Under the pieces are notes generated by a model. That model made no database searches. It saw only the letters and a program-made list of their open reading frames with translations, and had not been told where the DNA came from. This document shows positions 25,475-34,935 of a DNA stretch of 53,346 bases, piece by piece; position 1 is the first letter of the stretch; each line of letters opens with the position of its first letter. The stretch lies in NCBI GenBank assembly GCA_004558865.1, contig SFCY01000002.1, positions 1 to 53,346 on the forward strand. Direction: 5' to 3'. A program made the position numbers and the translations under genes. The stretch is from Bacteroidales bacterium. Lineage in GTDB: Bacteria; Bacteroidota; Bacteroidia; Bacteroidales; Bacteroidaceae.

Positions 25475-26557
25475 TTAGACCGTGTCTTTGTTGCCATTTT
25501 GCCGGGGGATGGTGAATTCACCGGCAAGGCAGCGCGACATCAGATTGCGCACCACATGGTAGTCGTTGTATTTACCGAGTAGGTACATGAGTTTCGTCAC
25601 CGAGGCCTCAACGGTGGAGTCGTGGCCGCTCACCACTCCCACGGCCTGAAGATGGTAGCCCGCGTCGTATCGTCCCATTTCGACAAAACCTGCGATGCAT
25701 TGGCTGATGTTGACCACTACGATTCCCCGCTCCGAGACTTCCTTCAGCACTCGCATGAGCCATGGTGACTGGGGGGCGTTGCCGCTGCCGTAGCTCCTGA
25801 TGATGATGCCCCGCAAGTTTTTGGCTGCCAAGACGCTGCGCAAGATGTCCTCTTCGATTCCTGGAAAGAACGAAACCACCATCACGTTGGAGTTCATGGC
25901 GTAGTGGGGAATCATTGGCTTGTCCCAATTGGGCTGCATGATATAATGGGTGTTGAAGTCGAAGTTGACCCCGGCGTCGCACAAGTGGGGATAGTTGAAG
26001 GAGTCAAAGGCGTTGAATCCGTCGGCGTTCTGCTTTGTGGAGCGGTTGCCCCGCAGCAGCTTGCCGCTGAAATAGATGCAGACCTCTGGCACAAGGGCGT
26101 GTCCACGCTCGTCATGCATGGATGCGATTTCGATGCTTGTCACAAGATTCTCCTTGCCGTCGGTGCGCAGCTGCCCCACTGGAAGTTGGCTTCCGGTGAG
26201 TATGACGGGCTTGGTGAGGTTCTCCAACATGTAGGAGAGGGCTGATGCCGTGTAGGCCATGGTGTCGGTGCCGTGTAGGATCACGAATCCGTCGTAGCGG
26301 TCGTAGCGGTCGGCGATGATTCTCACCAGCTGTGCCCAGTGGCGTGGATTCATGTTGCTGGAGTCGATTGGAGGATTGAATTGATAGACTTCAATACCAG
26401 TTTGCAAGTATTCAAACTCAGGCATACGCTCTATGAGGTGGTTGAAGTTGAGTGGCTCCAGAGCTCCCGTCTCAGCATTGCGCCCCATCCCGATTGTACC
26501 CCCTGTATAGATGAGGAGTACCTTGCCGATAACGGTGTTTGTGTTGTTGTCGTTCAT
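25475..26557 (-). CDS. ansA: Type I L-asparaginase
   Basis: Hydrolyses asparagine to aspartate and ammonia. The 360 residues include both threonine active-site motifs: YTGGTIGMG (about 17-25) and LHGTDTMAYTASAL (about 93-106). LTGSQLPVGQLRTDG follows. There is no signal peptide, so the cytoplasmic AnsA type is likely. The start ATG is preceded by a near-consensus promoter. The 273-bp gap on the downstream side holds only a small direct repeat (GGGAGTCCCGCT twice, near 25350-25376) and no gene. Confidence 0.94.
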   Translation of the reverse strand: MNDNNTNTVIGKVLLIYTGGTIGMGRNAETGALEPLNFNHLIERMPEFEYLQTGIEVYQFNPPIDSSNMNPRHWAQLVRIIADRYDRYDGFVILHGTDTMAYTASALSYMLENLTKPVILTGSQLPVGQLRTDGKENLVTSIEIASMHDERGHALVPEVCIYFSGKLLRGNRSTKQNADGFNAFDSFNYPHLCDAGVNFDFNTHYIMQPNWDKPMIPHYAMNSNVMVVSFFPGIEEDILRSVLAAKNLRGIIIRSYGSGNAPQSPWLMRVLKEVSERGIVVVNISQCIAGFVEMGRYDAGYHLQAVGVVSGHDSTVEASVTKLMYLLGKYNDYHVVRNLMSRCLAGEFTIPRQNGNKDTV

Positions 26558-26601
26558 AGCTGTTGTCTGAATTTGCTTTAAGAGTAACTTGTTTTCAACT
26601 G

Positions 26602-26632
26602 CAAATATAACTCAAATCTTTTTAACATCCAA
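26602..26632 (-). promoter_or_regulatory. Promoter of ansA
   Basis: Minus strand: TTGG (26629-26632), 19 bp, TATATTTG (26602-26609), about 45 bp upstream of the ATG. The remaining gap up to 27030 shows no gene. Confidence 0.75.
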
Positions 26633-26959
26633 AAGATTTGGACGCTTTTTCGGCTTTTGGTTTTTTCGCTAAGGCGTAGCTTTCAAGCAAATAGACGGTC
26701 TTATCCTCTTGCTTGTTTCAAATCGTTTTCGCATATAAATCAGACGTTGGCATTTGTGCAGGCAATTGGGCGGATAAGATGGATATTTGAAATTCTCGCA
26801 TTTTTGTCGCTGTCAATTCCAAAGCAGGACATTCAGTGTGGCCTTTTGTGTTGCTGAGGCTTTCTCTTGGTGGACGGGATGTTGTGGGGGCAAAGAGTGA
26901 GAACCAATTGTTGGACTTGGTGCAAAATGTGAAGTGACAACTGAATTTTTAGTTGTTAG

Positions 26960-26992
26960 TTTTCAGTATTTGTTTTTTTTATATTACCTTTG
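26960..26992 (+). promoter_or_regulatory. Promoter of the exopolysaccharide set
   Basis: A TACCTTTG -7 box (26985-26992) with a T-rich, poor -33 region (TTTT, 21 bp upstream). The ATG is 38 bp downstream. Confidence 0.6.
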
Positions 26993-27030
26993 CACGGTAA
27001 AAAGAACAGGGCGGTTTTGAGCGATATTTT

Positions 27031-28491
27031 ATGAAGCAGAACTCAGCTTATTATATAATAGCAAAGGCCTTGACGCTGTTGGGCGATTTTGCTGTGTTGA
27101 ATTTGGTTCTTGCGGCGTTTTTGTCGTGGGGAGGTAAAATCGTCCCTCCATTCTTCATTGAGAAGATTGCCTTGGCCGTTTATTTGGCCAATGCCTCCAT
27201 GTTCGCCAGCGAGCTGATTTTCCCCCCTGTGGTTCTCAAGCGTCGGGTGAAATTCTATCAGGTGGCGAGCCGTGTTCTCAGCCTCGTGGTGCTGCAGTCT
27301 GTCATCATGTTTGTGAGTCTGAGGCTCTTGTCCAATGGCGGCGGCTTCTTCAATTTCATCTGGGTGTTCGCCGCTGCTCTCTACGTTGGCATTTTGGCTT
27401 CCCACTATGTTGAGTTGTTCGTGCTCAAAAGTTACCGCAAACGGGGAGGCAACACGCGCCGCGTAGTCTTGGTGGGCAACGACGAGGCTCTCCTCATTCT
27501 CTATCGGTTGATGGTGTCTGATACCGGAAGTGGCTACCGTGTCTTGGGCTATTTCAGCAACAAGCCTTTCGACAAGTGTCCTTCGGGGCTGAAACATCTT
27601 GGCACGATAGAACAGATGAATGCCGTGATGGGAGATTTTGACCATGCCGGTTTTGACGACTCCACCGGACTGAAGAATGTCACCCATCCCTCGCCCATTG
27701 TTGATGCGGATGAGGTCTTTGTCAGCATGTCGCACGACGATATGGTGCAGATTGTACGCATCATGCGCTTCTGCCAGCATGCCTTGAAGCGTTTCTACTA
27801 CGTTCCTCGATTGTTCTACGGCTTCCACATCAATCTGAAGATGGAGACTTTTGGCGACCTGGTGGTGTTCACCGATTTGGAAGAGCCTCTCAACAAGCCC
27901 TGGAACAAGTTTGTCAAGCGTCTGTTCGACATCGCCTTCAGCGCAGTGGTCTGTCTCTGTTTGCTTCCTTTCGTCCCCATCATCGGTTTGCTCATCAAGA
28001 TTCAGAGTCCCGGTCCCATCTTCTTTCTTCAAGAGCGCACGGGATTGAATGGGAAGCCATTCAAGCTGGTCAAGTTTAGGAGCATGCGAGTCAATTCCGT
28101 TTCCGACAAGCTGCAGGCCACGAAGGACGACCCGCGCAAGTTTCCCTTTGGCGACTTCATGCGCAAGACGAACATCGACGAGTTGCCCCAGTTCTTCAAT
28201 GTGCTCAAGGGCGACATGAGCGTGGTGGGGCCGCGTCCGCACATGCTCATGCACACCGAGATCTATAGCCAGCTGATTGACAAGTATATGGTGCGCCACT
28301 TTTCCAAGCCGGGCATCACGGGTTGGGCGCAGGCCACCGGAGCCCGCGGCGAGACCAAGGAACTCTGGCAGATGGAGAAGCGGGTGAGGCGCGATATCTG
28401 GTACATAGAGAACTGGTCGGTGTGGCTCGACCTGAAGATTATATTCTTAACTTTCGTCTCAATCTTCCACCCTAACGAGAACGCATATTAA
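27031..28491 (+). CDS. Undecaprenyl-phosphate sugar-1-phosphate transferase (WcaJ type)
   Basis: Primes exopolysaccharide or capsule repeat units by moving a sugar-1-phosphate onto undecaprenyl phosphate in the inner membrane. The 486 residues have an N-terminal region with about four helices and a central nucleotide-fold-like part (VVLVGNDEALLILYRL). From about residue 293 comes the bacterial sugar transferase domain, with a membrane-embedded helix, PGPIFFLQERTGLNGKPF, KFRSM, DELPQFFNVLKGDMSVVGPR and an ending rich in Trp/Arg. The donor sugar cannot be read from sequence. First gene of a plus-strand set with rfbA and the Wzc-like kinase. Confidence 0.92.
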   Translation: MKQNSAYYIIAKALTLLGDFAVLNLVLAAFLSWGGKIVPPFFIEKIALAVYLANASMFASELIFPPVVLKRRVKFYQVASRVLSLVVLQSVIMFVSLRLLSNGGGFFNFIWVFAAALYVGILASHYVELFVLKSYRKRGGNTRRVVLVGNDEALLILYRLMVSDTGSGYRVLGYFSNKPFDKCPSGLKHLGTIEQMNAVMGDFDHAGFDDSTGLKNVTHPSPIVDADEVFVSMSHDDMVQIVRIMRFCQHALKRFYYVPRLFYGFHINLKMETFGDLVVFTDLEEPLNKPWNKFVKRLFDIAFSAVVCLCLLPFVPIIGLLIKIQSPGPIFFLQERTGLNGKPFKLVKFRSMRVNSVSDKLQATKDDPRKFPFGDFMRKTNIDELPQFFNVLKGDMSVVGPRPHMLMHTEIYSQLIDKYMVRHFSKPGITGWAQATGARGETKELWQMEKRVRRDIWYIENWSVWLDLKIIFLTFVSIFHPNENAY

Positions 28492-28536
28492 AGGAGTCAA
28501 TTCATTAGAAATCACACATTATATACATAGAGAGAT

Positions 28537-29427
28537 ATGAAAGGTGTTGTATTAGCCGGTGGTTCGGGAACAAGACTGTATCCCATCACAAAGGGAATCA
28601 GCAAGCAACTCATTCCCGTCTACGATAAGCCTATGATTTATTATCCCATATCTGTGCTCATGCTTGCGGGCATCAGGGATATTCTCATCATATCCACTCC
28701 CTTTGACTTGCCCGGATTCAAGCATCTGTTGGGCGACGGGAGCGAGCTTGGCGTTCATTTCGAGTATGCCGAGCAGCCTTCGCCCGACGGTCTGGCCCAG
28801 GCTTTCATCATCGGAGAGAAGTTTATCGGCGACGACAGTGTGTGCCTTGTCTTGGGCGACAACATATTCTATGGCTCCGGATTCAGCGGCTTGCTGCGCC
28901 AGAGCGTGAAGGACGCCGAGGCCAATGGTCAGGCCAGCATCTTCGGCTATTATGTCAACGACCCCGAGCGTTATGGCGTGGCTGAGTTTGACCGTGACGG
29001 CAACTGCCTCAGCATCGAGGAGAAGCCCGCCCATCCCAAGAGCAACTATGCCGTGGTGGGACTCTATTTCTATCCCAACAGCGTTGTGGAGATAGCCAAG
29101 AACGTGAAGCCCAGTGCCCGCGGCGAGCTCGAGATTACATCGGTCAACCAGGAGTATCTGAACAGGAAGAACCTGAAGGTGAGAATCCTCCAGCGCGGCT
29201 TCGCCTGGCTCGACACTGGCACCCACGACAGTCTCTACGAGGCCAGCAACTTCATCGAGGCCGTGGAGAAGCGGCAGGGGCTGCAGGTGGCTTGCCTTGA
29301 GGAGATTGCTTTCAAGAATGGTTGGATTTCGCGCGAGCAGTTGAGCCAGCTGGGCATGACAATGAAGAAGAACGGCTATGGACAATACCTGCTCAACTTG
29401 GCTGGGCAGGAACATCATAAAGGTTAA
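28537..29427 (+). CDS. rfbA: Glucose-1-phosphate thymidylyltransferase
   Basis: Makes dTDP-glucose from dTTP and glucose-1-phosphate, the entry to dTDP-rhamnose and related sugars. The 296 residues start with the nucleotide-binding loop VVLAGGSGTRLYPITKGISK. The following PMIYYPISVLMLAGI, LGDNIFYGSGF and EEKPAHPKSNYAVVGLYFY are all typical. It is unusual that rfbB, rfbC and rfbD are not adjacent; they would have to be elsewhere. It lies 45 bp after the priming transferase and 22 bp before the kinase gene. Confidence 0.95.
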   Translation: MKGVVLAGGSGTRLYPITKGISKQLIPVYDKPMIYYPISVLMLAGIRDILIISTPFDLPGFKHLLGDGSELGVHFEYAEQPSPDGLAQAFIIGEKFIGDDSVCLVLGDNIFYGSGFSGLLRQSVKDAEANGQASIFGYYVNDPERYGVAEFDRDGNCLSIEEKPAHPKSNYAVVGLYFYPNSVVEIAKNVKPSARGELEITSVNQEYLNRKNLKVRILQRGFAWLDTGTHDSLYEASNFIEAVEKRQGLQVACLEEIAFKNGWISREQLSQLGMTMKKNGYGQYLLNLAGQEHHKG

Positions 29428-29449
29428 CAGAAAACAACATTTATAAATA

Positions 29450-32002
29450 ATGGAAGAAAACAAGAATTTTGACGCTACGCCAGCAGTCCAAGAGGTGGAA
29501 GAGGAGAAATCGTCGATAGACTTCGCCGCGATTTACACCGCCCTCATCCTGAATTGGAAATGGTTTCTCGTCTCGCTCATCATCTGTCTGGGTGTCGCAG
29601 TCATCTATCTGCGCTACACGACACCAATCTATCGGGCCAGTGCAAAGCTCCTCATCAAGGACGACGACCAGTCCAAGATGGGTGGCCGCAACACGGCTCT
29701 CAACACCTCAACCTTGGGAATGATTTCCAATTCCAACGGTGTGGACAACGAGTTGGAGATTCTCTCCTCGCGCTCCATCGCAGCCCAGGCTGTGCGCGAT
29801 TTGAAACTCTATGTGACCTATACCCGGAAAGGACGTTTGAAGGAAGTCATCCTCTACAAGAACCAACCCATCACAGTCGACGTTGACCCCGGCCATCTGG
29901 AGACCCTCAACGCACCCATCAATCTTGTCATCAAGCGTGAGAATGGGAAGTACCACGTCACGGGAACCTATTATGTCAACGGACAGGCCAATTCCGTCTC
30001 CGGGCCTTATAGCCTCGACAAGACCCTCGGCTCCCTGCCGGCGACGATAGGCACCCGCGCTGGATTCATCACCTTTGCCGCCAACACCTCCACTCCTATG
30101 GACGAGGGCAGCGAGATGAAGGTGCAGATTGTCTCTCCCGACCAGGCTGCCTACAAGTATGAGGCCGAGCTGACAGCCAGTCAGACCAACAAGAACACGT
30201 CCATCGTGCTCCTCGCGTTGAGTGACGAGGTGCCCCAGCGTGCCATGGACTATCTGAAGCAGCTCACCATAGCCTACAACCAGCAGGCCAACGCCGACAA
30301 GAACGAGGTGGCCACAAACACCGAGGCTTTCATCAACAGCCGTCTGGAGAAAATCAACGCCGAGCTCGGCTCTACCGAGAGCCAGCTTGAGAACTACAAG
30401 AAGCGCAACAACATGGTTGAGCTGAAGCTCAATGCGGGACAGGCCGTGGCCAACGCCGACACCTACGACCAGAAGCTGGCCGATGCCAACACTCAGATCG
30501 ACCTCCTGCAGTCCCTGCAGGAGTATATGAACCAGCCGGCCAACAAATACCAGACCCTGCCCTCCAATGTGGGTCTGAGCGACCAGAGCGCCACGGCCCT
30601 CATCAACCGCTACAACGACATCGTGCTGCAGCGCAACCGCCTGCTCCGCTCGGCGTCGGAGAACTCGCCCACGGTGACGCCCCTCACCTCTCAGCTCGAC
30701 GACCTGAACAACAGCATCCGCCGCGCCATGACCCAGGCCCGCCGCAGCATGGAGATCCAGCGCAGCTCGGTGGCCTCACAGCAAGGCAAGTATCAGAACG
30801 AGATACAGGAGACTCCCGAGCAGGAGCGCATGCTCAGCCAGATAGGCCGCCAGCAGGAGGTGAAGTCGGGTCTCTACCTGATGCTGCTGCAGAAGCGCGA
30901 GGAGAACTCCATCTCTCTTGCAGCCACAGCCAACAAGGGAAAGCTCATTGACATGCCCGAGGTGAATGGCAAGATCAGCCCCAAGAGCAGCCTCATCATG
31001 ATGGTTGCTCTGATTCTTGGCCTGGCCGTCCCCGCCGTTGTTCTCATAGTACTCCAGTTCTTCCGCTATCGCATCGAGGGCCACAATGACGTGGAGCGGC
31101 TCACCAAGCTGCCCATCATCGCCGACATCGCCGTGGCCACCGAGGCCGCCAAGACCAAGGCCGACATCGTGGTGCACGAGAACACCAACAATGCCATGGA
31201 GGAAATATTCCGCTCCATGCGTACCAACCTGCAGTTCATGCTGCGCAATGGCCAGAAGGTGATACTCTTCACGTCCTCCATCTCGGGCGAGGGCAAGACA
31301 TTCACCGCCGCCAACCTTGCCGTCAGCTTCGCTCTGCTGGGCAAGAAGGTGGCCCTTGTGGGTCTCGACATCCGCAAGCCGCGCTTGGCCGAGCTCTTCG
31401 AGATTGACGACCGCCGCCATGGCATCACCAACCTGCTCACCCTTGAGAATCCCACACGCCAGGACATAAAGGAGCAGATTGTACCCTCAGGGGTCAACAA
31501 CAACCTAGAGCTGCTCATGGCCGGCCCCGTGCCCCCCAACCCCGCCGAGCTGCTCACCTATCCCTCGCTCGATAAGATATTTGCCATCCTGCGTGAGGAC
31601 TACGACTACATCCTCATCGATACCGCCCCTGTTGGCTTGGTGACGGATACCTTGCAGATTGGGCGTGTGGCCGATGTCTCTGTGGTGCTTTGCCGTGCCG
31701 ACTATACGGCCAAGGAGAGCTTTGGCCTCATCAATTCCCTCTCAGCCGAGAAGAAGTTGCCCAACATGTGCATCGCCATCAACGGCATCGACCTCTCCAA
31801 GAAGAAGTACGGCTACTATTATGGATACGGCAAGTATGGCAAGTACGGCCGCTACGCCCGCTACGGCGGTTCCTACGGCTACGGCCGCTATGGCCGTTAC
31901 GGAGGCACTTACGGCCACTACGCCTCCAACTATGGCCATGGCTACGGCTCCTACACCAACAGCCACTATGGCAACAAGAACGACAACTCGTTCAAGCATT
32001 AA
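29450..32002 (+). CDS. Wzc-like polysaccharide co-polymerase / tyrosine autokinase
   Basis: An 850-residue inner-membrane protein controlling polysaccharide chain length and export. Residues about 36-56 and 510-535 are the two membrane helices enclosing the periplasmic Wzz and coiled-coil region. The cytoplasmic BY-kinase domain has Walker A SISGEGKTFTAANLA (near 610), Walker A' VALVGLDIRKP and Walker B YILIDTAPVGLVTD. The C-terminal tail (about 785-843) has 19 tyrosines among Gly, Arg, Lys and His, the expected autophosphorylation cluster but unusually long and repetitive. No wza-type export gene is in the window. Confidence 0.93.
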   Translation: MEENKNFDATPAVQEVEEEKSSIDFAAIYTALILNWKWFLVSLIICLGVAVIYLRYTTPIYRASAKLLIKDDDQSKMGGRNTALNTSTLGMISNSNGVDNELEILSSRSIAAQAVRDLKLYVTYTRKGRLKEVILYKNQPITVDVDPGHLETLNAPINLVIKRENGKYHVTGTYYVNGQANSVSGPYSLDKTLGSLPATIGTRAGFITFAANTSTPMDEGSEMKVQIVSPDQAAYKYEAELTASQTNKNTSIVLLALSDEVPQRAMDYLKQLTIAYNQQANADKNEVATNTEAFINSRLEKINAELGSTESQLENYKKRNNMVELKLNAGQAVANADTYDQKLADANTQIDLLQSLQEYMNQPANKYQTLPSNVGLSDQSATALINRYNDIVLQRNRLLRSASENSPTVTPLTSQLDDLNNSIRRAMTQARRSMEIQRSSVASQQGKYQNEIQETPEQERMLSQIGRQQEVKSGLYLMLLQKREENSISLAATANKGKLIDMPEVNGKISPKSSLIMMVALILGLAVPAVVLIVLQFFRYRIEGHNDVERLTKLPIIADIAVATEAAKTKADIVVHENTNNAMEEIFRSMRTNLQFMLRNGQKVILFTSSISGEGKTFTAANLAVSFALLGKKVALVGLDIRKPRLAELFEIDDRRHGITNLLTLENPTRQDIKEQIVPSGVNNNLELLMAGPVPPNPAELLTYPSLDKIFAILREDYDYILIDTAPVGLVTDTLQIGRVADVSVVLCRADYTAKESFGLINSLSAEKKLPNMCIAINGIDLSKKKYGYYYGYGKYGKYGRYARYGGSYGYGRYGRYGGTYGHYASNYGHGYGSYTNSHYGNKNDNSFKH

Positions 32003-32017
32003 TGGAGATCGACAAGC

Positions 32018-32446
32018 ATGAAGATCGCTGTAGATTTTGACGGAACCATCGTGGAGCACCGCTATCCCGAGATTGGGCGCGAGCTACCCTTTGCCACCCA
32101 GACTCTTCGCCAGCTCATCAAGGACCGCCATCAGCTCATCCTGTGGACAGTTCGCGAGGGCCACCTGCTCGACGAGGCTGTGGAATGGTGCAGAGAGCGC
32201 GGAGTGGAGTTCTGGGCCATCAACAAGGACTTCCCCGAGGAGGACACCACAAAGAACCAAGTGTTCAGCCGTAAGATCAAGGCCGATGTCTTCATCGACG
32301 ACTGCATGGTGGGTGGCCTGCCCGACTGGGGCGAGATCTATCAGATGATTTCCGAGCACAAGTCATACCGGCAAATCATACGCAGCAGCATGGGGCGGAC
32401 GTCGTCCGACGAGGCACCCAAGAAGAAGCATTGGTGGAATTTCTGA
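32018..32446 (+). CDS. Small HAD-superfamily hydrolase-like protein
   Basis: A 142-residue protein with the HAD nucleophile motif VDFDGTI (D6, D8), a motif II-like LWTVREG, a Lys-containing NKDFPEED segment and the acidic motif DVFIDDCMVGG. It lacks a cap domain. It resembles a group of small Bacteroides HAD proteins of unknown substrate. It begins 15 bp after the kinase gene and ends at a strong terminator, so it is the last gene of the polysaccharide set. A phosphatase role in that pathway is only an inference from position. Confidence 0.8.
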   Translation: MKIAVDFDGTIVEHRYPEIGRELPFATQTLRQLIKDRHQLILWTVREGHLLDEAVEWCRERGVEFWAINKDFPEEDTTKNQVFSRKIKADVFIDDCMVGGLPDWGEIYQMISEHKSYRQIIRSSMGRTSSDEAPKKKHWWNF

Positions 32447-32468
32447 TTCCCACCCTTATACCGTACAG

Positions 32469-32501
32469 GCCGCGGAGAGTTGACATCCAGCTCTCCGCGG
32501 C
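32469..32501 (+). terminator. Terminator of the exopolysaccharide set
   Basis: Perfect 11-nt arms GCCGCGGAGAG / CTCTCCGCGGC around an 11-nt loop, followed by TTTTGTTT. It starts 22 bp after the HAD gene. Confidence 0.92.
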
Positions 32502-32571
32502 TTTTGTTTCATGGTTTCTGATGAAACCGTTGTCCATCTTCCAAATCTTCAGGCAAGACTTATCCAGCTTT

Positions 32572-32653
32572 CGTGGCAACTGTTACGATTTATCGAGCCA
32601 ATTGTCACGATATATCGCGCCAACTGCCACGATTTATCGTGGCAATTGCCACG
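32572..32653. repeat. 22-bp-period palindromic array B
   Basis: Four units at an exact 22-bp period. The units start CGTGGCAACTGTTACG, CGAGCCAATTGTCACG, CGCGCCAACTGCCACG and CGTGGCAATTGCCACG, the first three followed by ATTTAT or ATATAT. The last (32638-32653) is a perfect 16-bp palindrome. The array lies between the terminator at 32501 and the kdsA promoter. The rest of 32502-32997 shows no gene. Confidence 0.75.
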
Positions 32654-32997
32654 GAAGAGCAGCAAGGGGTGGGGGAGGGGCATCCGCCCAACAACGAATC
32701 CTGACAGACGCACTACGAGGGGGCGCGCGTCCAACAGCAGGAGCCGCACCTTGAGCTGGGCTAAGGGAGTCCGCCAAAAAAAGCCGGCCCGAGCAAGGAA
32801 ATCCGCATTCTTGGGTTTTTGGTCACAATGTCCTGAGACTTTAAGCCGGGCGGCAGAATCGAGGTTGTGGATAAGCCTAAACCAATTTCCTCACCCCAGA
32901 TGGAGTCGTTTACAAAAAGGCTTCGTAAATTTGCACTTCTTGATTGTCTCCGCTCCGGGCGCTGATTGGAACAATCATTTAAATAATTGTTAAATTG

Positions 32998-33028
32998 TTG
33001 GCTTCTTATCTGTTTTTACTTACCTTTG
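32998..33028 (+). promoter_or_regulatory. Promoter of kdsA-kdsD
   Basis: TTGG (32998-33001), 19 bp, TACCTTTG (33021-33028). It leaves a short leader of under 20 nt before the kdsA ATG. Confidence 0.75.
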
Positions 33029-33047
33029 CAGGACAAGAAATCACAGC

Positions 33048-33815
33048 ATGATGGAACATAACGTATTTATCGCCGGTCCCTGCGTCATCGAGTCTTCACA
33101 GCTTCTTGACTGCGTGGCACAGAAGTTGGTGGAAATCAATGGCCGTTTGGGCATTGACATCATCTTCAAGGCTTCTTTCGACAAAGCCAACCGCACCTCC
33201 ATCCATTCTTTCCGTGGTCCCGGCATCGACAAGGGACTGCAGATGTTGAGCGACGTGAAGGACAAGTATGGACTGCGTATCACCACCGACATTCATGAGA
33301 GTTGGCAGGCACAGCCTGTGGGGCAGGTATGCGATGTCATCCAGATTCCTGCCTTCCTCTGCCGCCAGACCGACCTGTTGCTCGCAGCTGCCAAGACGGG
33401 AAAGACGGTCAACATCAAGAAAGCCCAGTTCCTCTCGGGCAGCGACATGCGCTATCCAGTTGAGAAAGCCCTCGATGGCGGCGCGCGAGAGGTTTGGCTC
33501 ACCGAACGGGGCAGTTGCTTCGGCTACAACAATTTGGTGGTGGATTTCCGCAACATCCCCGAGATGAAGAAGATTGTCTCCACAGTGATCATGGACTGCA
33601 CCCACAGTGTGCAGCGTCCTTCGGCCGGCGACGGCAAGACCGTGGGCGACCGCCGCTACGTGCCTCAGATGGCAATGGCCGCCAAAGCCTTTGGCGCCAC
33701 AGGCTGGTTCTTCGAGGTTCATCCCGACCCCGACAGAGGCCTGAGCGACGCCGCCAACATGCTTGAGCTCGACAAGCTGGAACCGCTGATAGAAAAATTG
33801 CTCAAAAACGATTGA
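33048..33815 (+). CDS. kdsA: 3-deoxy-8-phosphooctulonate synthase
   Basis: Condenses arabinose-5-phosphate with PEP to KDO-8-phosphate for the LPS inner core. The 255 residues show FIAGPCVIES (about 7-16), FKASFDKANRTSIHSFRGPG (about 41-60) and IQIPAFLCRQTDLL. TERGSCFGYNNLVVDFR and the C-terminal FFEVHPDPD follow. Two adjacent ATGs (33048, 33051) could serve. It lies 8 bp upstream of kdsD, which supplies its sugar substrate. Confidence 0.96.
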   Translation: MMEHNVFIAGPCVIESSQLLDCVAQKLVEINGRLGIDIIFKASFDKANRTSIHSFRGPGIDKGLQMLSDVKDKYGLRITTDIHESWQAQPVGQVCDVIQIPAFLCRQTDLLLAAAKTGKTVNIKKAQFLSGSDMRYPVEKALDGGAREVWLTERGSCFGYNNLVVDFRNIPEMKKIVSTVIMDCTHSVQRPSAGDGKTVGDRRYVPQMAMAAKAFGATGWFFEVHPDPDRGLSDAANMLELDKLEPLIEKLLKND

Positions 33816-33823
33816 CCCGCAAT

Positions 33824-34807
33824 ATGACATCCCATCTTGAAAGGCTTAGCAAGGCCAAGGAATACGCCGTTAGGTGCCTCACTGACGAGGCTGAGGCGGT
33901 GAGGAATCTCATACCGCAGATAGACGACAACTTTGAGAAGGCCGTCACCATGATGTTCCATTGCAAGGGCAAGATCATCGTAACGGGGGTGGGGAAGAGC
34001 GGCCATATCGGAGCCAAAATAGCGGCCACCCTGTCATCGACCGGCACCCCGGCCTTTTTCATCAACCCGTTGGATGTCTACCATGGCGACTTGGGCGTGA
34101 TGACAGCCGACGACGTGGTGTTGGCCCTCAGCAATTCGGGCCAGACCGACGAGCTGCTGCGCTTCATCCCCATGGTGCTTCACATGCATATCCCCATCAT
34201 TGCCATGACGAGCAACCCCAACTCGCTGCTGGCCAAATATTCCACCTGCCATATCAAGGTGTGGGTGAGCCACGAGGCGTGTCCGCTCAATCTCGCTCCC
34301 ACCAGTTCCACCACGGCCGCCTTGGCCATGGGCGACGCCTTGGCGGTGGCTCTGATGCAGATTCGCGACTTCAAGCCACGCGACTTCGCCCAGTTCCATC
34401 CAGGTGGGGAGTTGGGGCGTAAACTGCTCACCACGGCAGAGGATGTGATGCGTACAGACGAACTGCCCATCATTCCGCAGGACATGCACTTGGGCAAGGC
34501 CATCATCGACGTGAGCAAGGGCAAATTGGGACTGGGAGTCTCGCTCGACAACGACGGCAAGGTGGTGGGACTCATCACCGATGGCGACATCCGTCGCGCC
34601 ATGGAGCGTTGGCAGGCGCAATTCTTCGACCATACGGTGGCCGACATTATGACCAGTGAGCCCAAGACGGTGTTGCCCAAGACGAAGATTACTGAAGTGC
34701 AGAAAATCATGCACCGACATAAAATCCATTCCGTCCTTGTCACCGATGCCTCCAACCGTCTGTTAGGCATCGTAGACAGCTACGCGGCGTCGCTGATGAG
34801 TTATTAG
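33824..34807 (+). CDS. kdsD: Arabinose-5-phosphate isomerase
   Basis: KpsF/GutQ-type isomerase converting ribulose-5-phosphate to arabinose-5-phosphate for KDO. The 327 residues comprise a SIS domain (about 30-180, with TGVGKSGHIGAKIAATLSST and ALSNSGQTDELL) and the family link HPGGELGRKLL. Two CBS domains follow (about 205-327, with GLITDGDIRRAM and SVLVTDASNRLLGIV). ATG at 33824 is preferred over the TTG at 33812 that overlaps the kdsA stop. The pair makes a compact KDO unit. Confidence 0.94.
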   Translation: MTSHLERLSKAKEYAVRCLTDEAEAVRNLIPQIDDNFEKAVTMMFHCKGKIIVTGVGKSGHIGAKIAATLSSTGTPAFFINPLDVYHGDLGVMTADDVVLALSNSGQTDELLRFIPMVLHMHIPIIAMTSNPNSLLAKYSTCHIKVWVSHEACPLNLAPTSSTTAALAMGDALAVALMQIRDFKPRDFAQFHPGGELGRKLLTTAEDVMRTDELPIIPQDMHLGKAIIDVSKGKLGLGVSLDNDGKVVGLITDGDIRRAMERWQAQFFDHTVADIMTSEPKTVLPKTKITEVQKIMHRHKIHSVLVTDASNRLLGIVDSYAASLMSY

Positions 34808-34935
34808 TTATTAAGTTTTTAAGTTATTGAGTTTTTAAGTTTTTAAGTTATTGAGTTTTTAAGTTTTTAAGTTATTGAGTTTTTAAGTTTTTAAGTTATT
34901 GAGTTGTTAAGTCATTGAGTTTTTAAGTAATTAAG
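34801..34935. repeat. AT-rich tandem repeat of 8/24 bp
   Basis: About five rounds of a 24-bp unit built from three 8-mers, AAGTTTTT, AAGTTATT and GAGTTTTT, starting at the kdsD stop codon. The last rounds are degenerate. No ORF fits it. Confidence 0.85.

Noticed and set aside
34801..34935. AT-rich repeat considered as CRISPR or origin
   Set aside because: Pure 8-mer/24-mer tandem repeats without spacers; no replication gene or DnaA-box cluster nearby.
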